Shown: positions 35,141 through 43,750, counted from the stretch's first letter. The stretch: 64,000 nucleotides of DNA from Micromonospora arborensis (GCF_003205615.1 NZ_PYBV01000025.1:46985-110984); one strand, 5' to 3'. A program made the numbers and translations. Notes: a model not told the origin generated them from the letters alone.

Positions 35141-35518
35141 ATGGGTGAGACGGTGTACGTGGGCAACGCGGGTGTCGACGGTGCCACCAACGCCGGCTGG
35201 CTGCTCGGGCACTTCGCGCCGCCGGGGGAGATCCGGCACAGCACCGACGTCGAGGTGAAGTGGGGCGTGCATCCGCCTGGGCAGGCCCGGTCGCGGTGGG
35301 CGACCGGGGAACGGCGAACCACTCTGCTCGTACTCGTCGAGGGGTGTTTTCGGGTGGAGCTTCCGGACCGGACGGTACGGCTGGCCGCGCCGGGCGACTA
35401 CGTGGTGTGGGCCCGCGGGGTGGACCACTCCTGGTTCGCCGAGCGCGCGTCGGTGGTGCTGACAGTGCGGTGGCCGTCCCTGCCCGGCTACCGGGTGGAC
35501 CCTCCGGTCCTGCACTGA
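35141..35518 (+). CDS. small cupin-fold protein
   Basis: The 125-residue protein has a beta-rich sequence typical of a single cupin barrel: TTLLVLVEGCFRVELPDRTV is the first cupin motif region, and PGDYVVWARGVDHSWFAE carries the histidine of the second. The first motif lacks the usual H-x-H pair, so metal binding is doubtful. GGAGGG precedes the ATG. It is divergent from the ankyrin gene. The function is unknown; ligand binding is the safest guess. Confidence 0.75.
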   Translation: MGETVYVGNAGVDGATNAGWLLGHFAPPGEIRHSTDVEVKWGVHPPGQARSRWATGERRTTLLVLVEGCFRVELPDRTVRLAAPGDYVVWARGVDHSWFAERASVVLTVRWPSLPGYRVDPPVLH

Positions 35519-35587
35519 TCGGCTTTCCTCGCCAGCGGCCGACGGTGACTGCCGGTCACCTCCGTGGGGCTGGATGCGGTAGTGACC

Positions 35588-35627
35588 GGTATACCTGAGA
35601 GTCATATTCATACCTCTGAGGTATACC
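35588..35627. promoter_or_regulatory. orphan A/T-rich operator-like dyad
   Basis: GGTATACCTGAGAG and CTCTGAGGTATACC form a 40-bp inverted repeat. It contains the perfect palindromes GGTATACC and ATACCTCTGAGGTAT. It looks like a repressor operator with overlapping promoter, yet both flanking genes end here (35518 and 35722). Confidence 0.55.
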
Positions 35628-35721
35628 GCTCAACAGCACATCGACGTGGCGGGCAGCCAAAGCGGATGACGAGCGCCCTTCGCTGCGACCCCAGCCCCGT
35701 CGTGAGTTAGGACCTGCTCGT

Positions 35722-36366
35722 CTAGGAGCCGAGGTACTGCAGGATCGCGAGGATGCGGCGGCTGTAGCCGGTGGCGTGGGTGAGGTCGAGCTTGTCGAAG
35801 ATGGTGTTGACGTGTTTCTCGACCGCGCTCTGCGAGACGTGCAGGCGCTCGGCGATGGCGGCGTTGGTGTGCCCCTGAGCCATGTGGTGCAGCACGTCGC
35901 GTTCCCGTGGGGTGAGACGGTTGAGCGGGTCGGTGTGGCTGGTCGCGGAGATGAGCTGCCGGACGACCTCGGGGTCGAGGGCGGTGGAGCCGGCGGCGAC
36001 GCGGTCGAGCGCGTCGAGGAAGTCCTCGACCTGGGCAACCCGGTCCTTCAGGACGTAGCCGACGCCTTCGGACCGGTCGGCGAGGAGTTTCGCGGCGTAG
36101 CGCTTCTCGACGTACTGGGAGAGGACGAGCACGGCGATGTCGGGCCAGCGGCGTCGGATCTCCAGCGCGGCCCGTAGCCCGTCGTCGGTGTTGGTGGGCG
36201 GCATGCGGACGTCGGTGACGACGACGTCGGGGCGGTGCTGCTCGACGGCGGTGACGAGCTGGTCGGCGTCCGCGACGGCGGCGACCACCTGGTGTCCCTC
36301 GTCGGCGAGGAGGCGGGCCAGCCCTTCGCGGAGCAGGGTGGAATCTTCGGCAAGGACTATGCGCAT
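35722..36366 (-). CDS. NarL/LuxR-family response regulator
   Basis: The 214-residue protein has a receiver domain with the acidic pocket VLAED and the phospho-acceptor aspartate in VVTDVRMPP (about residue 54). The C-terminal LuxR helix-turn-helix is LTPRERDVLHHMAQGHTNAA. It overlaps the histidine kinase gene by 10 bp and is certainly its partner. The MMPL transporter upstream in the same direction is the likely regulated function. Confidence 0.93.
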   Translation of the reverse strand: MRIVLAEDSTLLREGLARLLADEGHQVVAAVADADQLVTAVEQHRPDVVVTDVRMPPTNTDDGLRAALEIRRRWPDIAVLVLSQYVEKRYAAKLLADRSEGVGYVLKDRVAQVEDFLDALDRVAAGSTALDPEVVRQLISATSHTDPLNRLTPRERDVLHHMAQGHTNAAIAERLHVSQSAVEKHVNTIFDKLDLTHATGYSRRILAILQYLGS

Positions 36367-37523
36367 GGCAGCACCGCCCGGATCGTCGTCGGGCCGCCGG
36401 GTGGGCTGTGCAGGTCGAACTGCCCGTCCAGCGCGGTGACCCGGCGGGCGAGCCCCTGTAGGCCGCTGCCGTGCGGGTCGGCGCCGCCGGTGCCGTCGTC
36501 GCGTACGCGCATCTCGATTCTCGCGTCCCGTTTCTCGATCTCGATGGTGATCAGGGTGGCTCGGGCGTGTTTGGTGGTGTTGGTGATCGCTTCGCAGGCC
36601 ACGAAGTAGAGCACGGTCTCGATCGGTCGGGCGGGCCGGACCGGCACGTCATAGCTGATCTGGACAGGGGTGGCGGATCGTTGTGCCACCATCGCCAGCA
36701 CTTCGTCCAGGGTGGTGTGGTCGAGCGCGGACGGGTAGACCCGCCAGGCCACGTCCCGCAGCTCGTCGATGGCGCGTTGAACGTCCTCATGCGCCTGTAC
36801 GAGAAGCGCGCCCGCCTTGTCCGGGTCGCGGCTACGGCGCGCGCGCCCCAGCAGCATGCCGAGCGCGACGAGGCGTTGCTGTAGCCCGTCGTGGAGGTCG
36901 CGTTCGATGCGCTGGCGTTCGGCGTCGACCGCGGTGAGGACGCGGGCCCGGCTGACGGTCAGTTCGCTGATCCGTTGGTGCAGCGCCGCCCGGGTGTGGG
37001 ATTCGAGCAGGCCGCGGGCCAGCCACCGGTCCAGCGTGGCGACGCTGGCGATCGCTTGCAGGTTCACCAGCAGCAGGGCCGCCCCGATGAGCCCCTGCAG
37101 CAGGAAGCCGGCCGCGGTCATGGTGCCCGCGACGAAGGAGCGCACCACGATGGCGGCGAGTACGGCACCGACCACGAGCAGGCCGGCGGTGAGCAAACCG
37201 AGCGCCGCCGGCAGGAGACGGGCGGCGAGGTAGCCGAGCACGCGCGGTCCACTCGCCCGGACCGGGGGAGGGGGTGGCTGCGAGGCGCTGACAGCCAGGC
37301 GGTGCTGCTCCCACTCGGCAATGCGTCTGGCGTACCGGATGGTGGTGGTGCCGATGCGGCGGCGGGCCGCCGGCGCCGGCGAGACCACGACCACGACGAG
37401 CCCGGCGAGGAGCAGGAACAGCACCTCGGCCACCGCGGTGAGGACGCCCAGCACCACGCCCGCCGTCGGGCCGGCCACGGCGGCGATCCACGATCGCCGA
37501 CCGTGCGCCGCGCGCTCTGCCAT
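36357..37523 (-). CDS. sensor histidine kinase (HisKA_3 type)
   Basis: The 388-residue kinase has two hydrophobic regions, one near residues 15-48 and another about 100-165, which act as membrane anchor and possible sensor. The phospho-acceptor histidine is in IERDLHDGLQQRLVALG (about 213). The ATPase domain has the N-box ACEAITNTTKHA and the G-box GSGLQGLARRV. This is the family that pairs with NarL/LuxR regulators, and that gene overlaps it by 10 bp. The lack of a large extracellular loop suggests sensing within the membrane. Confidence 0.92.
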   Translation of the reverse strand: MAERAAHGRRSWIAAVAGPTAGVVLGVLTAVAEVLFLLLAGLVVVVVSPAPAARRRIGTTTIRYARRIAEWEQHRLAVSASQPPPPPVRASGPRVLGYLAARLLPAALGLLTAGLLVVGAVLAAIVVRSFVAGTMTAAGFLLQGLIGAALLLVNLQAIASVATLDRWLARGLLESHTRAALHQRISELTVSRARVLTAVDAERQRIERDLHDGLQQRLVALGMLLGRARRSRDPDKAGALLVQAHEDVQRAIDELRDVAWRVYPSALDHTTLDEVLAMVAQRSATPVQISYDVPVRPARPIETVLYFVACEAITNTTKHARATLITIEIEKRDARIEMRVRDDGTGGADPHGSGLQGLARRVTALDGQFDLHSPPGGPTTIRAVLPCA

Positions 37524-37563
37524 CAGGCCGTCCCTCCGTAGCTCGTGTCGTCTCGGGTCGAAT

Positions 37564-37598
37564 GGCGGCCGGTCACGAGTACCGCGTGCCCGGCCGCC
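37564..37598 (-). terminator. hairpin between the MMPL and kinase genes
   Basis: GGCGGCCGG and CCGGCCGCC form a 9-bp stem with a 17-base loop, directly downstream of the MMPL stop codon. It may lower read-through into the kinase operon. Confidence 0.35.
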
Positions 37599-37609
37599 AC
37601 CCCACCTGA

Positions 37610-39844
37610 CTACCGGTCGACGACCGCCATGATGACCTGTGTGTCGGCGTCACCGTCGCGGGGTGTGACCGCGGTCCCAGGGCGGCGGGTGCGGAATCGG
37701 GGGGCCCACCAGTTCGCTTCGCCGAGCAGCCGCATGAGGGACGGCAGGACGACCGCGCGGATGATGGTGGCGTCGATCAGGATCGCGGCGGCGAGCCCCA
37801 CGCCGAGTTGTTTGAACTCGACGACCGACAGCGTGGCGAAGACGCAGAAGACGGCGACCATGATGATCGCGGCGCTGCTGACCGTGGACGCCGACGAGAC
37901 GATGCCCTGCTCGATCGCCTGCCGGGTGGGTACGCCGCCCTGGACCGCCTCGCGGATGCGGCTCACGACGAACACGTGGTAGTCCATCGAGAGCCCGAAG
38001 AGGATGACGAACAGCATCAGCGGCAGCCAGGACACGACCGCGCCGTTGGAGGTGAACCCGAGCACGCCTTCGGCCCAGGTGTGCTGGAACACCAGCACCA
38101 GCAGCCCGTACGAGGCGGCCACGGAGATCGTGTTGAGCAGGATCGAGGTCAGCGCCACCACCACCGACCGGAACGTGACCAGCATGATCAGGAACGTCAT
38201 GGCGAGCACGAACGCGACAACCAGCGGCAGTGCCGCCGCCATCCGGTCGCGGAAGTCGGCGTCGCTGGCGGTACGTCCGGCGACCGCCCACTCTGTGTCG
38301 GCGACGGTGCCGACGGTCTGGGGCAGCAACTCGCCGCGCAGCCGTCGCAGCGACTGCGTCGCCGCGCCGCTGTCCGTGGCGCCCGAGACGTGGACGCTGG
38401 CCAGGAAGACGGTTCGGTCGGCGGACCTGCGTACGGTCGGGGGACGGTCCTGAGCGAAGCGGCTGTCGCCCGTGATCCGCCTGGAAAGCTCGGTGAGTTC
38501 CCGCTCCACCGCCGGACCGCCGGCGGCGTTGGTGCGGACCGCGACGACGTGGCTGGTGCCCAGGTCGTTGCTCGGGAACGCCTGCGCCAGGCGGTCGACG
38601 GTGCGCAGGATCGGAATCGAGCGGGGCAGGTCGGTGGAGGTCGGCTTCTTGAGGTTCATGTCCAGCGCCGGGACGGCGACGATGACCAGTGCTCCGACGG
38701 AGATCACGAGGGTCACCAGCGGCGCGCGTAGCGCTGGTCGCAGGGCCGCTGCCCAGAAGCGGCTCCGCTGCGCCCGGTGGATTCGCCGACCGAGGAAGGG
38801 CACCCGTGGCCGGTCCACCCAGCGCCCGAGGGTGACCAGGATCGCGGGCAGCACGGTGAGGGAGCCGACCACCGCGACGCCGACCACCAGGAGCGAGCCA
38901 ATCGCCATCGAGCTGAACGTGTTGTCGCCGACCAGGAACAGGCTGGCCATGGCGACCAGGACGGCGACGCCGGAGACCAGTACCGCGTGCCCCGAGGTGG
39001 CGGCCGCGATCTCGACCGCGCTGCGATGGTCATGCCCGCGTGCTCGTTCCTCCCGCTCGCGGCGTAGGTAGAACAGCGAGTAGTCGACGCCGACCGCCAT
39101 GCCGATCAGCAGGATGATGCTGCTGACCAGCTCTCCGGCCGGGAAGATGTGTGAGGCGAACTGTGCCAGCCCCATCGCACCGGCCACTGCTGACAACGCC
39201 AGCACGACGGGCACTCCGGCGGCGATCAACGCGCCGAAGCTGAACAGCAGGATCAGCAGCGCCACCGGCACGCTGATCAGCTCCGCCCGGACGAAATCCG
39301 CCGCCAGCGTCTCGGTCAGCGCCTTCCCCAGGGATGCCGACCCGACCTGTTCCACCCACAGGTCGGGGTACCGCTGCTGCGCCTGCGTGGTGGCCTCCAG
39401 CCGCGGTCCAACGCGTGCGTCGGCGTCGTTCGCCGAACCGGTCATCTCCACCTCGACCAGCACCGCGTCGCGATCGGGGGAGGTGACCGGGTCGGCGACC
39501 TTCGCCACCTCGGGCAGGACGCGCATCCGCGCGGACAGGTCGATCGCCACGGCCTGCGCACGTTGGAGATCGAGATCGCCCGCCCGCGCCGTGATCAGAA
39601 TGCTCTCCGCTGCCGGGGTGTCAGGAAACGCGCCGGCCTGTTCGATGCGGTCCGCGCGGGCCAGCTCCCCGTGCAGGCTGTTCTGCGGGGTGGCCTGCAC
39701 CGTGCCGACCAGGCTGCCACCGACCACGCTGGCCACCACGAAGCACAGCCAGGCCGTGATCGCCAGCCAGGGATGGTTGGCGCTCCACCGGCCGATCCGG
39801 GCGGCGAACGGCGCGCGGCCCATGCTGATGACTTTCTGGATCAT
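37610..39844 (-). CDS. MMPL/RND-family transporter
   Basis: The 744-residue protein has the MMPL layout: twelve membrane helices in two halves, each with a large extracytoplasmic loop after its first helix. Family marks include VALLILLFSFGALIAAGVPV and GMAVGVDYSLFYLRRERE in the first half and ILFGLSMDYHVFVVSRIREA in the second. The D-Y pairs in these helices relay protons. MMPL proteins export lipids, siderophores or drugs. TAGCGT lies 7 bp before the ATG (leaderless). It is followed in the same direction by a two-component system. Confidence 0.93.
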   Translation of the reverse strand: MIQKVISMGRAPFAARIGRWSANHPWLAITAWLCFVVASVVGGSLVGTVQATPQNSLHGELARADRIEQAGAFPDTPAAESILITARAGDLDLQRAQAVAIDLSARMRVLPEVAKVADPVTSPDRDAVLVEVEMTGSANDADARVGPRLEATTQAQQRYPDLWVEQVGSASLGKALTETLAADFVRAELISVPVALLILLFSFGALIAAGVPVVLALSAVAGAMGLAQFASHIFPAGELVSSIILLIGMAVGVDYSLFYLRREREERARGHDHRSAVEIAAATSGHAVLVSGVAVLVAMASLFLVGDNTFSSMAIGSLLVVGVAVVGSLTVLPAILVTLGRWVDRPRVPFLGRRIHRAQRSRFWAAALRPALRAPLVTLVISVGALVIVAVPALDMNLKKPTSTDLPRSIPILRTVDRLAQAFPSNDLGTSHVVAVRTNAAGGPAVERELTELSRRITGDSRFAQDRPPTVRRSADRTVFLASVHVSGATDSGAATQSLRRLRGELLPQTVGTVADTEWAVAGRTASDADFRDRMAAALPLVVAFVLAMTFLIMLVTFRSVVVALTSILLNTISVAASYGLLVLVFQHTWAEGVLGFTSNGAVVSWLPLMLFVILFGLSMDYHVFVVSRIREAVQGGVPTRQAIEQGIVSSASTVSSAAIIMVAVFCVFATLSVVEFKQLGVGLAAAILIDATIIRAVVLPSLMRLLGEANWWAPRFRTRRPGTAVTPRDGDADTQVIMAVVDR

Positions 39845-39994
39845 GCCGACGACGCTATGGACTCACCGCGGTCCGGACCATGAGGTCGACCGCCGTCCTC
39901 CGCAGGCCGACCACAGCAGCCCGGGTGTGGAAAACCGCACCCCACGCGGTTGCCGGAAAGGCAGCCCGTGTCCCAACAGGCGGAATTACCTACT

Positions 39995-40009
39995 AAACCT
40001 ATAGGGTTT
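39995..40009. promoter_or_regulatory. operator-like palindrome before the cysteine dioxygenase gene
   Basis: AAACCTATAGGGTTT contains a perfect CCTATAGG core (39998-40005). It lies just before a TAGAGT -10-like box (40016-40021), where a repressor would block RNA polymerase. Its form recalls Rrf2-family (CymR-like) sulfur-control sites, but I cannot name the regulator. Confidence 0.5.
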
Positions 40010-40059
40010 GCCGTCTAGAGTACGGGGGCACCCCGCCGAACGACCCGCGAGGAACCGCC

Positions 40060-40503
40060 ATGATCCAGTCCGACCTGCTCACCGTCGCCGCTCGATGGGT
40101 CGACCCGGCCTGCTGGCCGGTCACGCTGCGCTTCGACCCCGCCGAGCGCTGGTACGCCCGCCTCGCCAGCGGCGACGACCACGAGGTGTGGGCCCTGAGC
40201 TGGCTGCCCGGGCAGGGCACCGACCTGCACGACCACGGCGGCTCCGCCGGGGCGTTCCGAGTCGTCGCCGGCGCGCTCACCGAGGAGACGATCGCCGGCG
40301 GTCGGCTACGCCCACGGCTGCTGCCCGCCGGCGCCGGTCGCCGCTTCGGCCCCCGGCACGTGCACCAGGTGACCAACCAGGGCGCGACACCGGCGGTCAG
40401 CGTGCACGTCTACCGTCCGGCGCTGCTGCGGATGACCCGCTACCACCTCGTGGACGGGCGGCTGCGAATCGCCGAGGTCGCCGAAGCCGGCCGGTCCTGG
40501 TGA
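40060..40503 (+). CDS. cysteine dioxygenase family protein
   Basis: The 147-residue cupin protein oxidises a thiol with O2, typically cysteine to cysteine sulfinate. The three iron-binding histidines are visible: two in DLHDHGGSAGAFRVV (about residues 55 and 57) and the third in FGPRHVHQVTNQG (about 101). It is followed after 46 bp by a rhodanese, giving a small sulfur-metabolism unit. The operator-like palindrome at 39995-40009 suggests control by sulfur status. Other thiols such as mercaptopropionate are possible substrates. Confidence 0.9.
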   Translation: MIQSDLLTVAARWVDPACWPVTLRFDPAERWYARLASGDDHEVWALSWLPGQGTDLHDHGGSAGAFRVVAGALTEETIAGGRLRPRLLPAGAGRRFGPRHVHQVTNQGATPAVSVHVYRPALLRMTRYHLVDGRLRIAEVAEAGRSW

Positions 40504-40549
40504 GCACGGCGAGCAACGACCCACCCCCTGTCACCGGAAGGAACCGAGA

Positions 40550-41038
40550 ATGCAGGTAACCGCCGAGCACCGTCCAGCCCCCGTGCCGCCGCCGGGTTCC
40601 CGGGGCATCGACGAGATCCTGGCCGCCGCGCGCGCCCAGCTCCACCGATTGGACCCGGAACGGGCGCACCTGGCGTGCCGTGCCGGCGCACTGCTTGTCG
40701 ACATCCGGCCGGCCGCGCAGCGGGCCGCGCACGGGGTGGTGCCGGGCTCGCTCGCGATCGAGCGCAACGTGCTGGAGTGGCGCTTCGACCCCCGCTGTCC
40801 GGCCCGACTGCCGCAGGCGGTCGACTACGACGTACCGGTGATCATCCTCTGTCAGGAGGGCTACACCTCGTCGCTGGCCGCCGCCGCCCTGCAGGACGTC
40901 GGCCTGCACCGGGCCACCGACGTGATCGGCGGGTTCGCCGCCTGGCGGATCGCCGGCCTCCCGGCCCTCGGCCCCACCCCACTGCACCGCGCCCCCCCTC
41001 TCGCGCCCCCGGTCAACACCGGGTGGGCACGCCGCTGA
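40550..41038 (+). CDS. rhodanese-domain protein
   Basis: The 162-residue protein has one rhodanese domain. Its active-site cysteine is in VIILCQEGYTSSLAAAALQD (about residue 103), and the family entrance is LLVDIRPAAQRAAHG. GGFAAWRIAGLP closes the domain. It handles sulfane sulfur as a persulfide on the cysteine. GGAAGGAACC lies before the ATG. It is the second gene after cysteine dioxygenase, and the two probably share sulfur metabolism. Confidence 0.9.
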   Translation: MQVTAEHRPAPVPPPGSRGIDEILAAARAQLHRLDPERAHLACRAGALLVDIRPAAQRAAHGVVPGSLAIERNVLEWRFDPRCPARLPQAVDYDVPVIILCQEGYTSSLAAAALQDVGLHRATDVIGGFAAWRIAGLPALGPTPLHRAPPLAPPVNTGWARR

Positions 41039-41088
41039 CCGTCACGCCCCACCGGGCGTGGCGGGCGTACCGCCACTCAGGAGGCACC

Positions 41089-41637
41089 ATGTCCGTCGTC
41101 GCCATTCCCACCCGCCGTCACCCGGGGGTACGCCCACCCCGCCCGCGCACCGGTCCGACCCTGACCATCACCCTCGACCTCGTCCCGGGGCCACTGAGCC
41201 CGCGGCTGGCCCGGCTGGTGCAGTTGCTCGGCGAGCTGGCCGAGTCGGGGGAGGGGCAGCTGCGGACCGTCGGGGACGTCGCGCCGGGGCCGCGACCGGC
41301 CCCGAGCCTGGCCGTCGGCGAGCCGTCCGCCGACGCGGACCAGGTCCACATCCTGGCCGGCTCGCGGATCGTCCGCCGGGGCGACCGGGTCGTCGCGCTG
41401 ACCCGCATCGAGTACGAGTTGCTGCTGTTCCTGGCCGAGCGGCCGCGTCGCGTCTTCACGCGCCTGCAGTTGTTGTCCAGCGTCTGGGGTTACGAGCACG
41501 CGGTGGCCCGGACGGTGGACGTGCACGTCCGTCGGCTGCGCGCCAAACTGGCCGGCTCGGAGGTGGTCACCACCGTCTACGGGGTCGGGTACCGACTGGC
41601 CGACGAGGCGCGGATCAGCGTGGACCACAGCCGCTGA
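41089..41637 (+). CDS. receiverless OmpR/PhoB-type winged-helix protein (first paralogue)
   Basis: The 182-residue protein ends in an OmpR-type DNA-binding domain: LTRIEYELLLFLAERPRRVF, then VDVHVRRLRAKLAG and TVYGVGYRLADEA. The N-terminal half is not a receiver: it lacks the phospho-acceptor aspartate and instead holds LTITLDLVPGPLSPRLARLV. A second gene of the same design follows at 41886. CAGGAGG precedes the ATG. The two share DQVHILAGSR / ALHILASSR before the winged helix. It probably binds DNA without phosphorylation. Confidence 0.88.
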   Translation: MSVVAIPTRRHPGVRPPRPRTGPTLTITLDLVPGPLSPRLARLVQLLGELAESGEGQLRTVGDVAPGPRPAPSLAVGEPSADADQVHILAGSRIVRRGDRVVALTRIEYELLLFLAERPRRVFTRLQLLSSVWGYEHAVARTVDVHVRRLRAKLAGSEVVTTVYGVGYRLADEARISVDHSR

Positions 41638-41885
41638 CCCCTGGCCCGGAGATCGTGCGAACGCCCAGGTGAACCGGACGGGGACCCCCGTATCGGGGCA
41701 TCTCGAGGGCTCTGCTGTAATCATCAGACCTCGTACGCAGAGCGAGCATCCGGCTCCGATGCGTTCGTCAATTGTCACATTCCTGCAACGCGGCCGCCTC
41801 TTGACCCTCGCCCGAGCGCCGGGAAACATCGATGAAGCGGCGTCCCGGGCCGTGGGGAGATACCCGGACCAGCCCAAGGAGGACC
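41638..41885. other. 248-bp region between the two winged-helix paralogues
   Basis: The region holds a small CCCCG-TAT-CGGGG hairpin at about 41686-41698, then an unusually A/T-rich part (TCAATTGTCACATTCCTGCA at about 41767) that may be the promoter of the second paralogue. No gene is supported. Confidence 0.4.
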
Positions 41886-42491
41886 ATGTCGGTCAGCCCC
41901 GCCTCGTCGCGCGCCGGATGGCATACGTCCCAACCTTCGGTGCCCGGTCGACCTCCCGGCGGTCAGCGTCGCCCGGCGAACACCGCCGCGCCCATGCTCA
42001 CCGTGACGCTGTCCATCCCGCTGGCCTGTGAGGAGTCGCTGACCCCGGCGGCACGTCGACTGCTGGAGGCCGCGCGCGAGATGCTCGAGCGAGGTGAGGG
42101 CGTGATCATCGGGGCCGTGCCGGCCGACCGCCGCCCCGACCAGGTGCCGACCCACCGGTCGCCGACCCGCGCGCTCAGCCCGACCATCCCGGCCCTGCAC
42201 ATCCTCGCCTCGTCCCGCTCGGTGCTGCGCGACGACGAGCCGCTGCCGCTGACCCGGCTGGAATTCGACCTGCTGCTGCACCTGGTCGCCCATCCGCGCC
42301 GCGTGTTCACCCGGCTGCAACTGCTCAACGCCGTCTGGGGCTACGAGCACGCCGGCGTACGCACCGTCGACGTGCACGTGCGTCGGCTGCGCGGCAAGGT
42401 CGGTGTCGACGTACCCCTGGTCACCACCGTCTACGGCGTGGGCTACCGGCTGGCCGACGATGCCCGGGTCACCATCGACCGCACCGGCTGA
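41886..42491 (+). CDS. receiverless OmpR/PhoB-type winged-helix protein (second paralogue)
   Basis: The 201-residue protein has the same plan as the gene at 41089: an N-terminal module (LTVTLSIPLACEESLTPAAR) without receiver motifs, then LTRLEFDLLLHLVAHPRRVF and VDVHVRRLRGKVGV in the DNA-binding domain. AAGGAGG precedes ATG 41886. The first 50 residues are Ser/Pro/Arg-rich and probably disordered. The region between the paralogues has its own A/T-rich promoter-like sequence, so the two may be regulated separately. Confidence 0.87.
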   Translation: MSVSPASSRAGWHTSQPSVPGRPPGGQRRPANTAAPMLTVTLSIPLACEESLTPAARRLLEAAREMLERGEGVIIGAVPADRRPDQVPTHRSPTRALSPTIPALHILASSRSVLRDDEPLPLTRLEFDLLLHLVAHPRRVFTRLQLLNAVWGYEHAGVRTVDVHVRRLRGKVGVDVPLVTTVYGVGYRLADDARVTIDRTG

Positions 42492-42533
42492 CCGGCGTCA
42501 CCGACCCCACCGGGCACCGGGCAGGATGGTCCG

Positions 42534-43187
42534 GTGCGTATCCGCCCCATCTCGCCCGACCTGCTCGTCGACGAGCTGACCGCCCGGCTGGCCGACGCGG
42601 CGATCCGCGCCGCCGCCGGGCCCGCGCGGCTGCGGGTGGCCGTAGACGGCGCTCCAGCGGCAGGCGTCGACAGTCTGGCCGCCGCGCTCGTCGACCCGTT
42701 GCGTGCCCGGGGCCGCCCGGTGCTGCACATCCGCGCCACCGACTTCCTCCGCCCCGCGTCGCTGCGCTTCGAGCTGGGCCGCACCAATCCGGACTCCTAC
42801 TACGAGAACTGGGTCGACGAGGCCGGGCTGCGTCGGGAGGTGCTCGACCCGGCCGGCCCGGGCGGCACCGGACGGCTGCTCCCGTCGCTCTGGGACGCCG
42901 ACGCCGATCGGGCCAGCCGCGCCCGTTACGTCGACCTGCCACCCGGGGGCGTCGTCCTGGTCAGCGGTTCGTTGCTGCTCGGCGGTGGCCTTCCCTTCGA
43001 CGTCACCGTCCACCTGGAGATGACCCCGGCGGCGCTGCGTCGGCGTACCGAACCGGACCAGAAATGGGCGCTGCCGGCCTTCGACCGGTACGCCGAGGAG
43101 GTCGTCCCGGCGAGCTTCGCCGACGTGGTGGTGCGGGCCGACGACCCCCGCCGCCCCGCGCTCGTGGAGCCCGACGGCGACGACTGA
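42534..43187 (+). CDS. uridine-kinase-like protein with degenerate P-loop
   Basis: The 217-residue protein has the overall pattern of actinobacterial uridine-kinase-like proteins: RVAVDGAPAAGVDSLAAALV at the nucleotide-binding strand, RATDFLRPASLRFELGR, and later LVSGSLLLGGGLPFDVTVHL. The P-loop should read G-x4-G-K-S/T; here it is GAPAAGVDS, so the lysine and the following Ser/Thr are missing. ATP binding is therefore doubtful, and the protein may bind another ligand or act structurally. The GTG start has a CAGGAT box six bases upstream (leaderless). Confidence 0.72.
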   Translation: MRIRPISPDLLVDELTARLADAAIRAAAGPARLRVAVDGAPAAGVDSLAAALVDPLRARGRPVLHIRATDFLRPASLRFELGRTNPDSYYENWVDEAGLRREVLDPAGPGGTGRLLPSLWDADADRASRARYVDLPPGGVVLVSGSLLLGGGLPFDVTVHLEMTPAALRRRTEPDQKWALPAFDRYAEEVVPASFADVVVRADDPRRPALVEPDGDD

Positions 43188-43206
43188 CAATCGCCGAAAA
43201 CTCGCC

Positions 43207-43232
43207 GGTTTGTGCGGCTGATCCGGCGGGTA
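43207..43232 (+). promoter_or_regulatory. SigB/SigF-type promoter for the DksA-like gene
   Basis: GGTTT (43207-43211) is followed after exactly 16 bp by GGGTA (43228-43232). It is an exact consensus match in the 164-bp gap before the DksA-like gene, leaving a leader of about 110 nt. Confidence 0.65.
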
Positions 43233-43351
43233 CTCGCCCGGCTCACAGAGCGCGGGTGGTCGCCCGCGCACCCACTGCGACCGTGACCGGGGCCTGACGC
43301 CGCCGGAACCCGGTTCACCTTGAGCCTCAGGCCCAGGAAAGGCAGGCAGCG

Positions 43352-43750
43352 ATGGTCGCCCACGACACGGTCGGTACGACCCGTCCTCAGACGGAGATCG
43401 ACCAGATCAAGCTCTCCCTCCAGTCGCACTACGACGAGCTGACCGCCGAGTACGACCAGGCCGTGCTGCAGAGCCAGGTGCTGCGCCTCGTGGAGGTCGG
43501 TGACACCGCTGGCGACGACCAGGCCGACAGCGGCACCAAGACGGCCGAGCGGGACACCGCGCAGTCCCTGTTGCGCACCATCCTCGACCGCCGTGCCCAG
43601 TACGAGCACGCCCTCGCCCGACTCGACGAGGGCACCTACGGCTGGTGCGAGGGCTGCGCGGCGGCGATCCCGGTGGAGCGGCTGGAGATCTTCCCGTCCG
43701 CCACCACCTGCGTGACGTGCAAGCAGACCCGCGAACGGCGGGCGGCCTGA
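43352..43750 (+). CDS. DksA/TraR-family zinc-finger protein
   Basis: The 132-residue protein has the DksA/TraR arrangement: a helical hairpin (about 10-85) and a C-terminal four-cysteine zinc finger (WCEGCAAAI near 97, TTCVTCK near 120). DksA-type proteins enter the RNA polymerase secondary channel; in actinobacteria CarD/RbpA do other work, and these homologues are mostly uncharacterised. The coiled-coil tip should carry acidic residues, and an AGDDQADSGT stretch is visible near 50-60. An exact stress promoter lies upstream. DUF72 and DUF2267 genes follow. Confidence 0.88.
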   Translation: MVAHDTVGTTRPQTEIDQIKLSLQSHYDELTAEYDQAVLQSQVLRLVEVGDTAGDDQADSGTKTAERDTAQSLLRTILDRRAQYEHALARLDEGTYGWCEGCAAAIPVERLEIFPSATTCVTCKQTRERRAA

